Origin: Kitasatospora terrestris
GTDB taxonomy: Bacteria > Actinomycetota > Actinomycetes > Streptomycetales > Streptomycetaceae
Assembly: GCF_039542905.1 (NCBI RefSeq)
Contig: NZ_BAABIS010000001.1
Span: 3,410,001-3,474,000 of the forward strand
DNA: 64,000 nucleotides
Direction of reading: 5' to 3'
A model generated the notes under the pieces. It had not been told where the DNA came from. It saw nothing but the letters and a program-made list of their open reading frames with translations, and ran no database searches. The translations under genes were made by a program, and so were the position numbers. Below, in pieces: positions 16,135 through 24,466 of this stretch. The stretch's first letter is position 1. Each line of letters opens with the position of its first letter.

Positions 16135-17421
16135 ATGCAGCCCTCCAGTACCGGGGCGCCCGCCGGAGCGGGCGCCTCCACCCCGTCGTCCCCGCCCTCG
16201 GAAACCGACCTGCGCCACCGTCCGGGCGACCGCGCGTTCCGCCGCGCCAACCTGGCACTGTTCGCCGCCGGTGTGGCCACCTTCGTCCTGCTGTACTCCA
16301 CCCAGGGCCTGCTGCCGATCCTCTCGGCCGACCTCGACCTGACGCCCGGCCAGGCCGCGTGGACCGCCTCCGCCGCCACCCTCGGCCTCGCCCTCGCCCT
16401 GCTCCCGGCCAGCGCGCTCTCCGACCGGTACGGCCGCACCGCGGTGATGACCGCCTCCACCGTCGCCGCCTCCGGCATCGCGCTGCTGCTGCCCCTCGCG
16501 CCGAACCTCACCACCCTGGTGGTGCTGCGCGCCGTCCAGGGCGCCGCGCTCGCCGGACTGCCCGCCACCGCGATGGCGTACCTCGCCGAGGAGATCCACC
16601 CGAGCGCGCTCGCCTCCGCGATGGGCCTGTACGTGGCCGGCAACTCGATCGGCGGCATGGGCGGCCGGCTGGTCTCCGGCTGGGCGGCCGCCGCCTGGGG
16701 CTGGCGCTGGGGGCTCGCGGTCTCCGCCGCGCTCGCCCTGCTCGCCGCGCTCGCCTTCCGGCTGCTCATCCCCCGCGCCCGCAACTTCCGGCCCGTCCCG
16801 GTGGACGCCCGCGCCCTCGCCCGCACCGTCGGCACGCACCTGCGCAACCCGCTGCTGCTGCGCCTGTACGCCCTCGGGATGCTCTTCATGGCGGTCTTCG
16901 GCGCCGTCTACAACACGGTCGGCTACCGGCTGACCTCGGCGCCCTTCAACCTGCCGCAGTCGCTCGCCGCCTCGATCTTCGTCGTCTACCTGGTCGGCAC
17001 CGCGTCCTCCGCCTCCGCCGGGCGCCTCACCGCACGGCTCGGCCGCCGCGGCACCCTGTACGTGGCCATCGGCACCACCGGCGCCGGCCTGCTGCTCTCG
17101 CTGGCCGGCTCGCTGGCCGCCGCGCTGCTCGGCCTGGTCCTGATCACCGCCGGATTCTTCGCCGGCCACGCGACCGCCTCCTCGGCCGTCGGCCGCACCG
17201 CCACCCACGGCCGCGCCCAGGCCTCCGCGCTCTACCTGATCGCCTACTACCTCGGCAACAGCCTCGGCGGCACCCTCGGCGCCGACGCCTACCACTCCTC
17301 CGGCTGGGACGGCGCCGCCGCGGTCGGCCTCACCGCGATGACCCTCGCCGCCGCCGTCACCCTCTACGCCACCCACCGCGCCCACCACGCGACCGTCCGG
17401 CCCCGGCCCGTCCGTGGCTAG
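16135..17421 (+). CDS. MFS transporter (Bcr/YnfM-type drug or metabolite efflux)
   Basis: A 428-residue major facilitator with about 12 hydrophobic helices. The cytoplasmic A-motif between helices 2 and 3 reads 'ALSDRYGRTAVM', and 'GAALAGLPATAMAYLAEEI' matches the efflux-type motif C region. The N-terminal 35 residues are polar. Related proteins (YnfM-like) export sugars, amino acids or drugs; the substrate is unknown. ATG 16135 is fixed by the -10 box 6 bases upstream. It is transcribed divergently from a LysR regulator that probably controls it. Its stop codon (TAG 17419-17421) is shared with the -10 box of the next gene. Confidence 0.9.
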   Translation: MQPSSTGAPAGAGASTPSSPPSETDLRHRPGDRAFRRANLALFAAGVATFVLLYSTQGLLPILSADLDLTPGQAAWTASAATLGLALALLPASALSDRYGRTAVMTASTVAASGIALLLPLAPNLTTLVVLRAVQGAALAGLPATAMAYLAEEIHPSALASAMGLYVAGNSIGGMGGRLVSGWAAAAWGWRWGLAVSAALALLAALAFRLLIPRARNFRPVPVDARALARTVGTHLRNPLLLRLYALGMLFMAVFGAVYNTVGYRLTSAPFNLPQSLAASIFVVYLVGTASSASAGRLTARLGRRGTLYVAIGTTGAGLLLSLAGSLAAALLGLVLITAGFFAGHATASSAVGRTATHGRAQASALYLIAYYLGNSLGGTLGADAYHSSGWDGAAAVGLTAMTLAAAVTLYATHRAHHATVRPRPVRG

Positions 17422-17424
17422 ACT
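17419..17424 (+). promoter_or_regulatory. -10 box of the uma2 gene overlapping the MFS stop codon
   Basis: TAGACT lies exactly 6 bases before ATG 17431. Its first three bases are the stop codon of the MFS gene. This predicts a leaderless transcript. Confidence 0.6.
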
Positions 17425-17430
17425 CCGGAC

Positions 17431-17985
17431 ATGAGCATCGACCCTGCTGTGTACGCCCGGTTGCGCGAGATCGCCGACCAGCTCCCGCAGGTGCCCGGGA
17501 TAGGGAAGATCGAGATCGCCGAGGGCGAGATCGTCATGATGATGTCGCCCGTGAGTCGTCACGAGCTCGCTGTGGTCCGGATCGCCCGACAGCTCAACAG
17601 TCAGATCGAGAGGACCCATCCGGGCCACATCGCACACGGCGGTGCCGATCTGGAGGATGTCGGCCTCGGCAGGCTGCGCAATCCGGACCTCATGGTGTTC
17701 GCGGAGGAAGCCCTCGAAGCCGAAAAACCTGCGCTGCTGCCCCACGAGGTCCTGCTCGTGGTCGAGGTGGTGTCGAAGTCGAACCCGGAGAACGACTACG
17801 AGCACAAGGTCCGCGACTACGCCGCCATGGGTATCCCGCTCTACCTCTTGGTCGACCCCCGCAAGGGGACCGGCATCATCCACGACCAGCCCGGCTACAC
17901 CCTCCGGACACCGTTCGCCTTCGGTGACACGATCACGGTCGGCCCGTGGACCGTCGACACCAGCGTCCTGCTGACCTACGCCTGA
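17431..17985 (+). CDS. Uma2-family (DUF820) putative restriction endonuclease-like protein
   Basis: A 184-residue Uma2 protein with a PD-(D/E)XK-like core: 'KIEIAEGEIVMMMSPVSRHE', 'RNPDLMVFAEEAL', 'EVLLVVEVVSKSNPENDYEHK' (acidic Val-Glu-Val and the following Lys) and 'KVRDYAAMGIPLYLLVDPRKG'. Uma2 proteins are very common in actinomycetes, often in many copies, and their substrate is unknown. Codon use is visibly less GC-biased than in neighbouring genes (TTG, AAA, CCT, GAT and CAT codons appear), which suggests recent acquisition. It is followed after 3 bases by the Imm21-like gene. Confidence 0.88.
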   Translation: MSIDPAVYARLREIADQLPQVPGIGKIEIAEGEIVMMMSPVSRHELAVVRIARQLNSQIERTHPGHIAHGGADLEDVGLGRLRNPDLMVFAEEALEAEKPALLPHEVLLVVEVVSKSNPENDYEHKVRDYAAMGIPLYLLVDPRKGTGIIHDQPGYTLRTPFAFGDTITVGPWTVDTSVLLTYA

Positions 17986-17988
17986 GCC

Positions 17989-18471
17989 GTGCACAGCTGG
18001 ATCGGCGGAACCGACTTCGGGCGCTACGTCCCGCTGCCCGAGGCCGCGGTGCCCACGTGGGGCGGGGAGGCCGCCGACGAGTGGACCGGCGAGTACGCGG
18101 CCGCGTTCGAGCTGCCGGGGCACGGCGACGTCGTGTCCCTCGGTGGCGAGCCGCTGTCGGTCACCTGGCTGCCCGGGGTGTCGGCGTTCGCCCGCTGGTA
18201 CTCGGCGGACGACGACGGGGGTCTGGTGGCCGCCGTCGACCCGCTCCGGGACGAGCCGGGGTGGGAGGACGTCCGCACCGTCGAGCTCGCACCCGGCCGG
18301 TACCGGCTGCAGTCGCGCACCCTGGTCACCGCCACCGGCGACGAGTTCCTACTGGACCGCCTGCTGCCCGTCCGATCCACGCGCCGACGGCCGCACCCCC
18401 GCTCCGGGGGCACGGCCGTCCGTACGCGGCGTGTCAGGCGATGCGGTCGAGGACGATCGGGTCGGCGGTGA
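17989..18471 (+). CDS. Imm21-like immunity family protein
   Basis: The N-terminal 115 residues look like the Imm21 family: 'HSWIGGTDFGRYVPLPEAAVPTW', 'DVVSLGGEPLSVTWLPG', 'FARWYSADDDGGLVAAVDPL' and 'VELAPGRYRLQSRTLV'. Members are predicted immunity proteins of polymorphic toxin systems; no toxin gene is seen next to it. GTG 17989 starts 3 bases after the uma2 stop. The last 35 or so residues are Arg-rich and are encoded by the terminator hairpin 18386-18420 and by the 3' end of deoA on the other strand (38-base overlap), so a true stop may have been lost by frameshift near 18370. Confidence 0.6.
   Translation: MHSWIGGTDFGRYVPLPEAAVPTWGGEAADEWTGEYAAAFELPGHGDVVSLGGEPLSVTWLPGVSAFARWYSADDDGGLVAAVDPLRDEPGWEDVRTVELAPGRYRLQSRTLVTATGDEFLLDRLLPVRSTRRRPHPRSGGTAVRTRRVRRCGRGRSGRR
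18386..18420. terminator. Hairpin terminator of deoA
   Basis: GACGGCCG (18386-18393) pairs with CGGCCGTC (18413-18420); an inner CCCCCG/CGGGGG stem closes on a 3-nt loop. It lies just beyond the deoA stop codon on the minus strand. Confidence 0.7.
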
Positions 18472-19711
18472 AGGCGGTGCCGGCCGGGCTGACGGTGATG
18501 CCGGTGGTCAGCGCCTCCAGCGCGTAGTCGAAGCGCTCGGGGGTGTCGGTGTGCAGGGTGAGCAGCGGCTGGCCGGCGGTCACCTCGGCACCGGGCTTGG
18601 CGTGGATCTCGACGCCGGCGCCGGCCTGGACGGGGTCCTCCTTGCGGGCGCGGCCGGCGCCGAGGCGCCAGGCGCAGACGCCGACGGCGTAGGCGTCGAG
18701 TTCGGTGAGGACGCCGCTCGCGGGGGCGGTGACGACGTGCTGCTCGCGGGCGACGGGGAGGGTGGCGTCGGGGTCGCCGCCCTGGGCGGCGATCATGCGG
18801 CGCCAGTGGTCCATGGCGGAGCCGTCGCGCAGGGCGTCGGCGGGGTCCTTGCCGTGGACGCCGGCAGCGGCGAGCATCTCGCGGGCGAGCGCGAGGGTGA
18901 GCTCGACGACGTCGGCGGGGCCGCCGCCGGCGAGGACCTCGACGGACTCGCGGACTTCGAGCGCGTTGCCGGCGGTGAGGCCGAGCGGCACGGACATGTC
19001 GGTGAGCAGGGCGACGGTGTTGACGCCGGCGCTGTTGCCGAGGCCGACCATGGTGCGGGCGAGTTCGCGGGCGTCGTCGAGGTTCTTCATGAAGGCGCCG
19101 CTGCCGACCTTGACGTCCAGCACGAGGGCGCCCGTACCCTCGGCGATCTTCTTGGACATGATCGAGGAGGCGATCAGCGGGATGGCCTCGACGGTGCCGG
19201 TGACGTCGCGGAGGGCGTAGAGCTTCTTGTCGGCGGGGGCGAGGCCGTCGCCGGCGGCGCAGATGACGGCGCCGGTGGTGCGCAGGACGTCCATCATCTC
19301 GTCGTTGGAGAGCAGGGCCCGCCAGCCGGGGATGGATTCGAGCTTGTCGAGGGTGCCGCCGGTGTGGCCGAGGCCGCGGCCGGAGAGCTGCGGGACGGCG
19401 GCGCCGCAGGCGGCGACGAGCGGGGCGAGCGGGAGGGTGATCTTGTCGCCGACGCCGCCCGTCGAGTGCTTGTCGGCGGTGGGGACGCCGAGGGCGGTGA
19501 AGTCCATCCGCTCGCCGGAGCGGATCATGGCGTCGGTCCAGCGGCTGATCTCGCGCGGGTTCATGCCGTTGAGCAGGATCGCCATGGCGAGGGCGGACAT
19601 CTGCTCGTCGGCGACCTCGCCGCGGGTGTAGGCGTCGATCACCCAGTCGATCTGCGGATCGGTCAGTTCGCCGCGGTCGCGCTTGGTCCTGATGACGGAG
19701 ATGGCGTCCAT
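18434..19711 (-). CDS. deoA: Thymidine phosphorylase
   Basis: Reversible phosphorolysis of thymidine (and deoxyuridine) to the base and 2-deoxyribose-1-phosphate. The 425-residue protein has the family signature 'DKHSTGGVGDKITLPLAPLVA', 'SGRGLGHTGGTLDKLESIPG', 'ASSIMSKKIAEGTGALVLDVKVG' (phosphate and substrate lysines) and the C-terminal domain starting near 'APASGVLTELDAYAVG'. ATG 19711 has the ribosome site GGGAGAG. It follows cdd in the same direction, but the 98-base gap has its own operator, -10 and a large inverted repeat, so it can be expressed separately from the transporter operon. Confidence 0.95.
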   Translation of the reverse strand: MDAISVIRTKRDRGELTDPQIDWVIDAYTRGEVADEQMSALAMAILLNGMNPREISRWTDAMIRSGERMDFTALGVPTADKHSTGGVGDKITLPLAPLVAACGAAVPQLSGRGLGHTGGTLDKLESIPGWRALLSNDEMMDVLRTTGAVICAAGDGLAPADKKLYALRDVTGTVEAIPLIASSIMSKKIAEGTGALVLDVKVGSGAFMKNLDDARELARTMVGLGNSAGVNTVALLTDMSVPLGLTAGNALEVRESVEVLAGGGPADVVELTLALAREMLAAAGVHGKDPADALRDGSAMDHWRRMIAAQGGDPDATLPVAREQHVVTAPASGVLTELDAYAVGVCAWRLGAGRARKEDPVQAGAGVEIHAKPGAEVTAGQPLLTLHTDTPERFDYALEALTTGITVSPAGTAFTADPIVLDRIA

Positions 19712-19745
19712 GGTGTTGTTCTCTCCCGGAGGGTGGGTCAGAAAT

Positions 19746-19797
19746 GCGTAGAGTGCCGCGGGATGTCCTGCTCTCCCGCGACACTCTACGCGCGTAA
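19746..19797 (-). promoter_or_regulatory. deoA operator/promoter overlapping a large inverted repeat
   Basis: The nucleoside-regulon operator (plus strand CTACGCGCGTAA, 19786-19797) overlaps by three bases a minus-strand -10 TAGAGT (19783-19788). An 18-position inverted repeat (19746-19763 with 19774-19791, one mismatch, 10-nt loop) places the operator half site at one end and a mirror copy (GCGTAGAGTG) at the other. It could loop a repressor, or end cdd transcripts as a terminator. Confidence 0.7.
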
Positions 19798-19809
19798 CAA
19801 CCTCAGCGA

Positions 19810-20199
19810 CTAGAGCCGCTCCGGCCCGAAGGCGTCGGGCAGCAGTTCGCTCATCGTCCGCACCCCGGAGGGCAGCTGGACCAGCAGCTCGGGGCCCCCG
19901 TGCTCGAACAGCAGCTGGCGGCAGCGGCCGCACGGCATCAGCAGCTCGCCGGCGCCGTCCACGCAGGTGAACGCCACCAGTCGGCCGCCGCCGCCGGCGT
20001 GCAGCGCGGAGACCAGGCCGCACTCGGCGCACAGCCCGAGCCCGTACGAGGCGTTCTCCACGTTGCAGCCGGTGACGGTGCGCCCGTCGTCGACCAGGGC
20101 CGCGGCCCCGACCGGGAACTTGCTGTACGGGGCGTAGGCGTGCGCCATCGCCTCCCGCGCGGCCTCGCGCAGCCGCGCCCAGTCGACGGCGGCCGTCAC
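19810..20199 (-). CDS. cdd: Cytidine deaminase
   Basis: A 129-residue zinc enzyme converting cytidine/deoxycytidine to uridine/deoxyuridine. Motifs: 'AYAPYSKFPVGAAALVDDG', 'GCNVENASYGLGLCAECGLV' (Cys-Ala-Glu: zinc ligand and catalytic Glu) and 'MPCGRCRQLLFE' (two zinc Cys). GTG 20199 overlaps the stop of the upstream permease gene (GTGA), so it is the fifth gene of the BMP transporter operon. It precedes deoA, giving uptake, deamination and phosphorolysis in order. Confidence 0.95.
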   Translation of the reverse strand: MTAAVDWARLREAAREAMAHAYAPYSKFPVGAAALVDDGRTVTGCNVENASYGLGLCAECGLVSALHAGGGGRLVAFTCVDGAGELLMPCGRCRQLLFEHGGPELLVQLPSGVRTMSELLPDAFGPERL

Positions 20200-21461
20200 T
20201 TGCCCTCGCCCTTGCGGTAGATCTGGCCGTCCGCCTTGGGCATCCGCAGGCGTTGTGAGGCGAGGGCCAGCACGACCAGCGTGATGACGTACGGGGTGGC
20301 GACGATCAGCGGACGCTGGACGGTGTCGGTGAGCGCGTACCACAGGCCCAGGCCGACGGCGACGACCGCGCTGATCACCGCGCCGGTGAACTTGCGGCGG
20401 TAGAGCTGCCAGAGCGCGAGCAGCGCCATGGCGATCGCGATGACCAGCAGCAGGACGTGGACGTTGTCCGCGTCGCGCAGCTGGAGGCTGTCGGTGAAGC
20501 CGAACAGGCCGGCGCCCATGGCGAGGCCGCCGGGCATCCAGTTGCCGAAGATCATCGCGGCGAGGCCGATGAAGCCGCGGCCCTGGGTCTGGCCGTCCTT
20601 GTAGAAGTGCGCGGCGACCAGCGAGAGGTACGCGCCGCCGAGGCCGGCGAAGGCGCCCGAGGCGACCACCGCGTAGTACTTGTACTTGTAGACGTTGACG
20701 CCCAGCGACTCCGAGGCGGTGGGGTTCTCGCCGCAGGAGCGCAGCCGCAGGCCGAACACCGTGCGCCAGAGCAGGAAGTAGGTGACGACCAGCAGCACGG
20801 CGGCGATCACCACGACCACCGACAGGTTGGTGACCAGGCCGGCGAGGATGCCGGCGACGTCGGAGACCAGGAACCAGTGGTGCGACTCGATGCTCTCCAG
20901 CCAGCTGGAGAGGCCCGGAACGGTGATCTCGGGCAGCGGGTCGGCCGGCGGCGACTGGTTGGCGCCCGCGCCGTTCGCCACGTAGTCCTTGTAGTAGATC
21001 CGGTTGACGTACGCGCAGATGCCGGGGATCAGCAGGTTGATGCCGACGCCGGAGACGATGTGGTCGACGCCGAAGGTCACGGTGACCAGCGCGTGCAGCA
21101 GACCGCCGAGCGCGCCGCCCGCCATGCCGGCCAGCAGGCCGACCCACGGGTTGACCAGGTAGCCCGCCCAGGCGCCGCAGAAGGTGCCGGCGACCATCAT
21201 GCCTTCGAGGCCGATGTTGACCACGCCGGCCCGCTCCGACCACAGACCGCCGAGACCGGCCATCGCGATCGGCACGGCCGAGGAGAGCGCCGCGCTGACC
21301 TGCCCGGAGGAGGTCAGGCCGTAGTTGCCGGTGTACGCCTCGACCGCGGAGACCAGCACCAGGGCACCGGCGATCAGCAGCAGGACGACGGGCCAGGTGA
21401 TCTTCCCGCGCTTGGCGGGAGCCCCGCCCGACTTCGGCTTGGTGGCAATTGCCGTACTCAC
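20196..21461 (-). CDS. Nucleoside ABC transporter permease, second subunit
   Basis: A 421-residue BPD_transp_2-type permease with about ten hydrophobic helices. Typical segments are 'ALSSAVPIAMAGLGGLWSERAGVVNIGLEGMMV', 'VTFGVDHIVSGVGINLL' and 'GAGLFGFTDSLQLR'. The motif 'RAGVVNIGLEG' near residue 80 is characteristic of BMP-family nucleoside/riboside permeases. GTG 21461 overlaps the stop of the first permease gene (GTGA), and its own stop overlaps cdd, so three genes are translationally coupled. It works with the ATPase at 22617 and the lipoprotein at 24467. Confidence 0.92.
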   Translation of the reverse strand: MSTAIATKPKSGGAPAKRGKITWPVVLLLIAGALVLVSAVEAYTGNYGLTSSGQVSAALSSAVPIAMAGLGGLWSERAGVVNIGLEGMMVAGTFCGAWAGYLVNPWVGLLAGMAGGALGGLLHALVTVTFGVDHIVSGVGINLLIPGICAYVNRIYYKDYVANGAGANQSPPADPLPEITVPGLSSWLESIESHHWFLVSDVAGILAGLVTNLSVVVVIAAVLLVVTYFLLWRTVFGLRLRSCGENPTASESLGVNVYKYKYYAVVASGAFAGLGGAYLSLVAAHFYKDGQTQGRGFIGLAAMIFGNWMPGGLAMGAGLFGFTDSLQLRDADNVHVLLLVIAIAMALLALWQLYRRKFTGAVISAVVAVGLGLWYALTDTVQRPLIVATPYVITLVVLALASQRLRMPKADGQIYRKGEGK

Positions 21462-22612
21462 GCCGAGACCTCCTTCTTGGCGGCCGCGGCGGCCTGGGCG
21501 GCGAGCTCGGCGCCGACCTTCTGCTGCTGGCGCTTCAGGCCGTAGCGGCGGACCAGCTCGTAGGCGACGACGACGCAGATGACGATGGTTCCCTGCATGA
21601 CCGCGACGATCTCCTGCGGGTAGTCGCCGCGCAGCGGCAGACGGGTACCCGCGACGTCGAGGAAGGCGAACAGCAGCGCCGAGAAGACGATGCCGATCGG
21701 CGTGTTGCGGCCGAGCAGGGCGACCGAGATGCCGATGAAGCCGAGGTTCAGCTGCACGCTCTGGCCGAAGTAGTACGAGTGCTGCAGCAGCTCCGGCAGG
21801 CCGATCATGCCGGCCAGCGCGCCGGACACCACCATGCTGGTGATGATCATGCGCTTGACGTTGACGCCCGAGGCCTTGGCGGCCGTCTCCGAGCGGCCGG
21901 TGGCGCGCAGGTCGAAGCCGAACCGGGTGCGGCTGAGGGTGAAGTGGAACAGCACGCCGATCGCGATGGCGACGAAGATGAAGCCGTACAGGTCGCCGCC
22001 CGCGGTCGGGATGGTGAAGAAGTGGCTGGACTGCGAGACCGGCGCGGTGTTGATCGCGTTGCTGCTGCCGCCCTTCGCCGGGGCGAAGACGCCCGGGACG
22101 AGCAGCAGGCCGACCACCGCGGTGGCGATGGCGTTCAGCATGATGGTCGAGATGACCTCGCTGACGCCGCGGTAGACCTTCAGCAGGGCGGCGATCGAGG
22201 CCCACAGGCCGCCGACCAGCATCGCGGTGATCAGCAGCAGCGGGATCTGCAGCACGGACGGCAGGTCGACCTGGCTGCCGACGTACGCGGCGAACAGCAT
22301 GCCGAGCCGGTACTGGCCCTCGACGCCGATGTTGAACAGGTTCATCCGGAAGCCGAAGGCGGCGGCGCAACCGGCGACGTAGTACGTGGTGGCCCGGTTC
22401 AGGGTGAGCACCTGGCCGTCCGAGGCGGTGCCGTAGTCCCACATCACCTGGAAGGCGTTGAACGGGTCCTTGCCGGAGATCGCCAGCAGCACGCCGCAGA
22501 TCACCGCGGAGAGCAGCACCGCGAGCACCGGCGCGGCCAGGGCCAGCAGGATGCGCTCGCCGTCGAAGCGGTCCTTGAAGGACGCCTTCGCGGCGGGGTT
22601 CTCAGTGGTCAT
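21458..22612 (-). CDS. Nucleoside ABC transporter permease, first subunit
   Basis: A 384-residue integral membrane protein: first helix 'LLALAAPVLAVLLSAVICGVLLAI', then 'AGCAAAFGFRMNLFNIGVEGQYRLG' (the family motif FNIGVEGQ) and 'RTRFGFDLRATGRSETAAKASGVN' (the cytoplasmic loop that contacts the ATPase). ATG 22612 has GGGGGAG upstream and lies 4 bases after the ATPase stop. It pairs with the second permease to form the channel of the nucleoside importer. Confidence 0.92.
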   Translation of the reverse strand: MTTENPAAKASFKDRFDGERILLALAAPVLAVLLSAVICGVLLAISGKDPFNAFQVMWDYGTASDGQVLTLNRATTYYVAGCAAAFGFRMNLFNIGVEGQYRLGMLFAAYVGSQVDLPSVLQIPLLLITAMLVGGLWASIAALLKVYRGVSEVISTIMLNAIATAVVGLLLVPGVFAPAKGGSSNAINTAPVSQSSHFFTIPTAGGDLYGFIFVAIAIGVLFHFTLSRTRFGFDLRATGRSETAAKASGVNVKRMIITSMVVSGALAGMIGLPELLQHSYYFGQSVQLNLGFIGISVALLGRNTPIGIVFSALLFAFLDVAGTRLPLRGDYPQEIVAVMQGTIVICVVVAYELVRRYGLKRQQQKVGAELAAQAAAAAKKEVSA

Positions 22613-22616
22613 CGGG

Positions 22617-24422
22617 TTACTCCCCCGCCTGCGGGTCGTCGGCGGTGTCGGTCGGACCGTCGGACTGGGTCTCGGTGCCCTCGGCGGCGACGGCCTGGGC
22701 CTCGGCGACCGCGTCGGGCTCGGACTCGATGTGGCCGCGGGCCGCACCGGTCATCGCGGTGCCCAGGTCCTCCGCGGTGACGGTGGCCGGGTCGGCGTCG
22801 GCGACCAGGCGGCCGCGGTAGATCACCTGGATCCGGTCGGAGAGGCCGATCAGCTCGTCCAGGTCGGCGGAGATCAGCAGCACCGCGAGGCCCTCGCGCT
22901 GCGCGGAGCGGATCTGCTCCCAGATCTGCGCCTGCGCGCCGACGTCCACGCCGCGGGTCGGGTGGGCGGCGATCAGCAGCTTGGGGCTGTGGCTCATCTC
23001 GCGGCCGATGATCAGCTTCTGCTGGTTGCCGCCGGAGAGGGAGGCCGCGGTGACCTCGATGCCGGGGGTGCGGACGTCGTACTCCTCGACGATCCGCAGG
23101 GTGTCCTTGCGGGCGCCGGCCGGGTCGAGCAGCGGGCCCTTGGAGTTGGGGGTCTCGGAGACGTGGCCGAGGATCCGGTTCTCCCAGAGCGGGGCCTCCA
23201 GCAGCAGGCCGTGCCGGTGGCGGTCCTCGGGGATGTAGCCGATGCCGGCCTCGCGGCGGGCCCGGGTGAGGGCGCCGGTGAGGTCCTTGCCGTCCAGCGA
23301 GACGCGGCCGGCGTCCAGCGGCAGCATGCCCATGATGGCCTCGACCAGTTCGGCCTGGCCGTTGCCCTCGACGCCGGCGATGCCGAGGATCTCGCCCTTG
23401 TGGATGGTCAGCGAGATGTCGTCGAGGACCACGCGCTCGATGCCCTCGGCGTCCGGCTTGGCGATCCGCAGCGCGTCGACGGTGAGCATCTCGGTGGTGG
23501 TGACGGTCGACTCGCGGGTCTGCGGGGAGGGCAGCTCGGCGCCGACCATCATCTCGGCCAGCTGGCGGGCGGTGACGCTCTGCGGGTCGGCGTCGCCGAC
23601 GGTGGTGCCGCGGCGGATCACGCTGATCGCGTCGGCGACCGAGAGCACCTCGTGCAGCTTGTGCGAGATGAAGATGACGGTGACGCCCTCGGCCTTGAGG
23701 TCGCGCAGGTTGCCGAAGAGCGCGTCGACCTCCTGCGGCACCAGGACGGCGGTGGGCTCGTCCAGGATCAGGATCCGGGCCCCGCGGTAGAGGACCTTGA
23801 GGATCTCCACGCGCTGGCGGTCGGCCACGCCGAGGTCCTCGACCAGGGCGTCGGGCCTGACCCCGAGGCCGTACTGGTCGGAGATCTCGCGGATCTTCGC
23901 CTTGGCCTTGGCTCCTATCCCGTGCAGCTTCTCGCCGCCGAGGACGACGTTCTCCCACACGGTGAGGTTGTCCGCGAGCATGAAGTGCTGGTGCACCATG
24001 CCGATGCCGCGGTCGATGGCGTCGCCCGGGGTGTTGAACTCGACCTGCTCGCCGTTGATGGTGATGGTGCCCTCGTCCGGCTTCTGCATGCCGTAGAGGA
24101 TCTTCATCAGCGTCGACTTGCCCGCGCCGTTCTCGCCCATCAGGGCGTGCACGGTGCCGCGCTGCACGGTGATGTCGATGTCGTGGTTGGCCACGACGCC
24201 GGGGAAGCGCTTGGTGATACCGCGCAGTTCGACGGCCGGTGTCGCCGTCCCCGCGCTGGGGAGTCCGCCCGGGAGGGCGGGGTCGGAGCCGGTGATGGCG
24301 ATCTCCTCGTGGTCGTCTGGCGCATCGTCGCGCTGGAGAGATCTACGGACGGGGAACGGGATGGGGCCCGGGGGATGCGCGGGGTGCGCATCCGTCCGGG
24401 CCCCTCCCTGACTCTCCGTCAT
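22617..24422 (-). CDS. Nucleoside ABC transporter, fused double ATPase
   Basis: A 601-residue protein with two ABC domains, as in BMP/ribose-type importers. The first has Walker A 'GENGAGKST', Q-loop 'GMVHQHFML', signature-like 'LGVADRQRVEIL' and Walker B 'ILILDEPTAVL'. The second has a degenerate Walker A (GVEGNGQAE, no GKS/T), signature 'LSGGNQQKLIIGREM' and 'LLIAAHPTRGVDVGA' with the Walker B Glu replaced by His, the usual asymmetry of this family. N-terminal (about 60) and C-terminal (about 45) low-complexity extensions are unusual but lie in frame. The start ATG 24422 has no clear ribosome site, so a downstream start is possible. Confidence 0.9.
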   Translation of the reverse strand: MTESQGGARTDAHPAHPPGPIPFPVRRSLQRDDAPDDHEEIAITGSDPALPGGLPSAGTATPAVELRGITKRFPGVVANHDIDITVQRGTVHALMGENGAGKSTLMKILYGMQKPDEGTITINGEQVEFNTPGDAIDRGIGMVHQHFMLADNLTVWENVVLGGEKLHGIGAKAKAKIREISDQYGLGVRPDALVEDLGVADRQRVEILKVLYRGARILILDEPTAVLVPQEVDALFGNLRDLKAEGVTVIFISHKLHEVLSVADAISVIRRGTTVGDADPQSVTARQLAEMMVGAELPSPQTRESTVTTTEMLTVDALRIAKPDAEGIERVVLDDISLTIHKGEILGIAGVEGNGQAELVEAIMGMLPLDAGRVSLDGKDLTGALTRARREAGIGYIPEDRHRHGLLLEAPLWENRILGHVSETPNSKGPLLDPAGARKDTLRIVEEYDVRTPGIEVTAASLSGGNQQKLIIGREMSHSPKLLIAAHPTRGVDVGAQAQIWEQIRSAQREGLAVLLISADLDELIGLSDRIQVIYRGRLVADADPATVTAEDLGTAMTGAARGHIESEPDAVAEAQAVAAEGTETQSDGPTDTADDPQAGE

Positions 24423-24430
24423 TCATACCC

Positions 24431-24446
24431 GCTGCCGGACGGCAGC
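24431..24446. terminator. Short hairpin between bmp lipoprotein and ATPase genes
   Basis: Palindrome GCTGCCG-GA-CGGCAGC in the 44-base gap. It may attenuate read-through or protect the upstream mRNA, allowing more binding protein than transporter. Confidence 0.45.
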
Positions 24447-24466
24447 CGGTGGAGGTGGGGCTTGGA

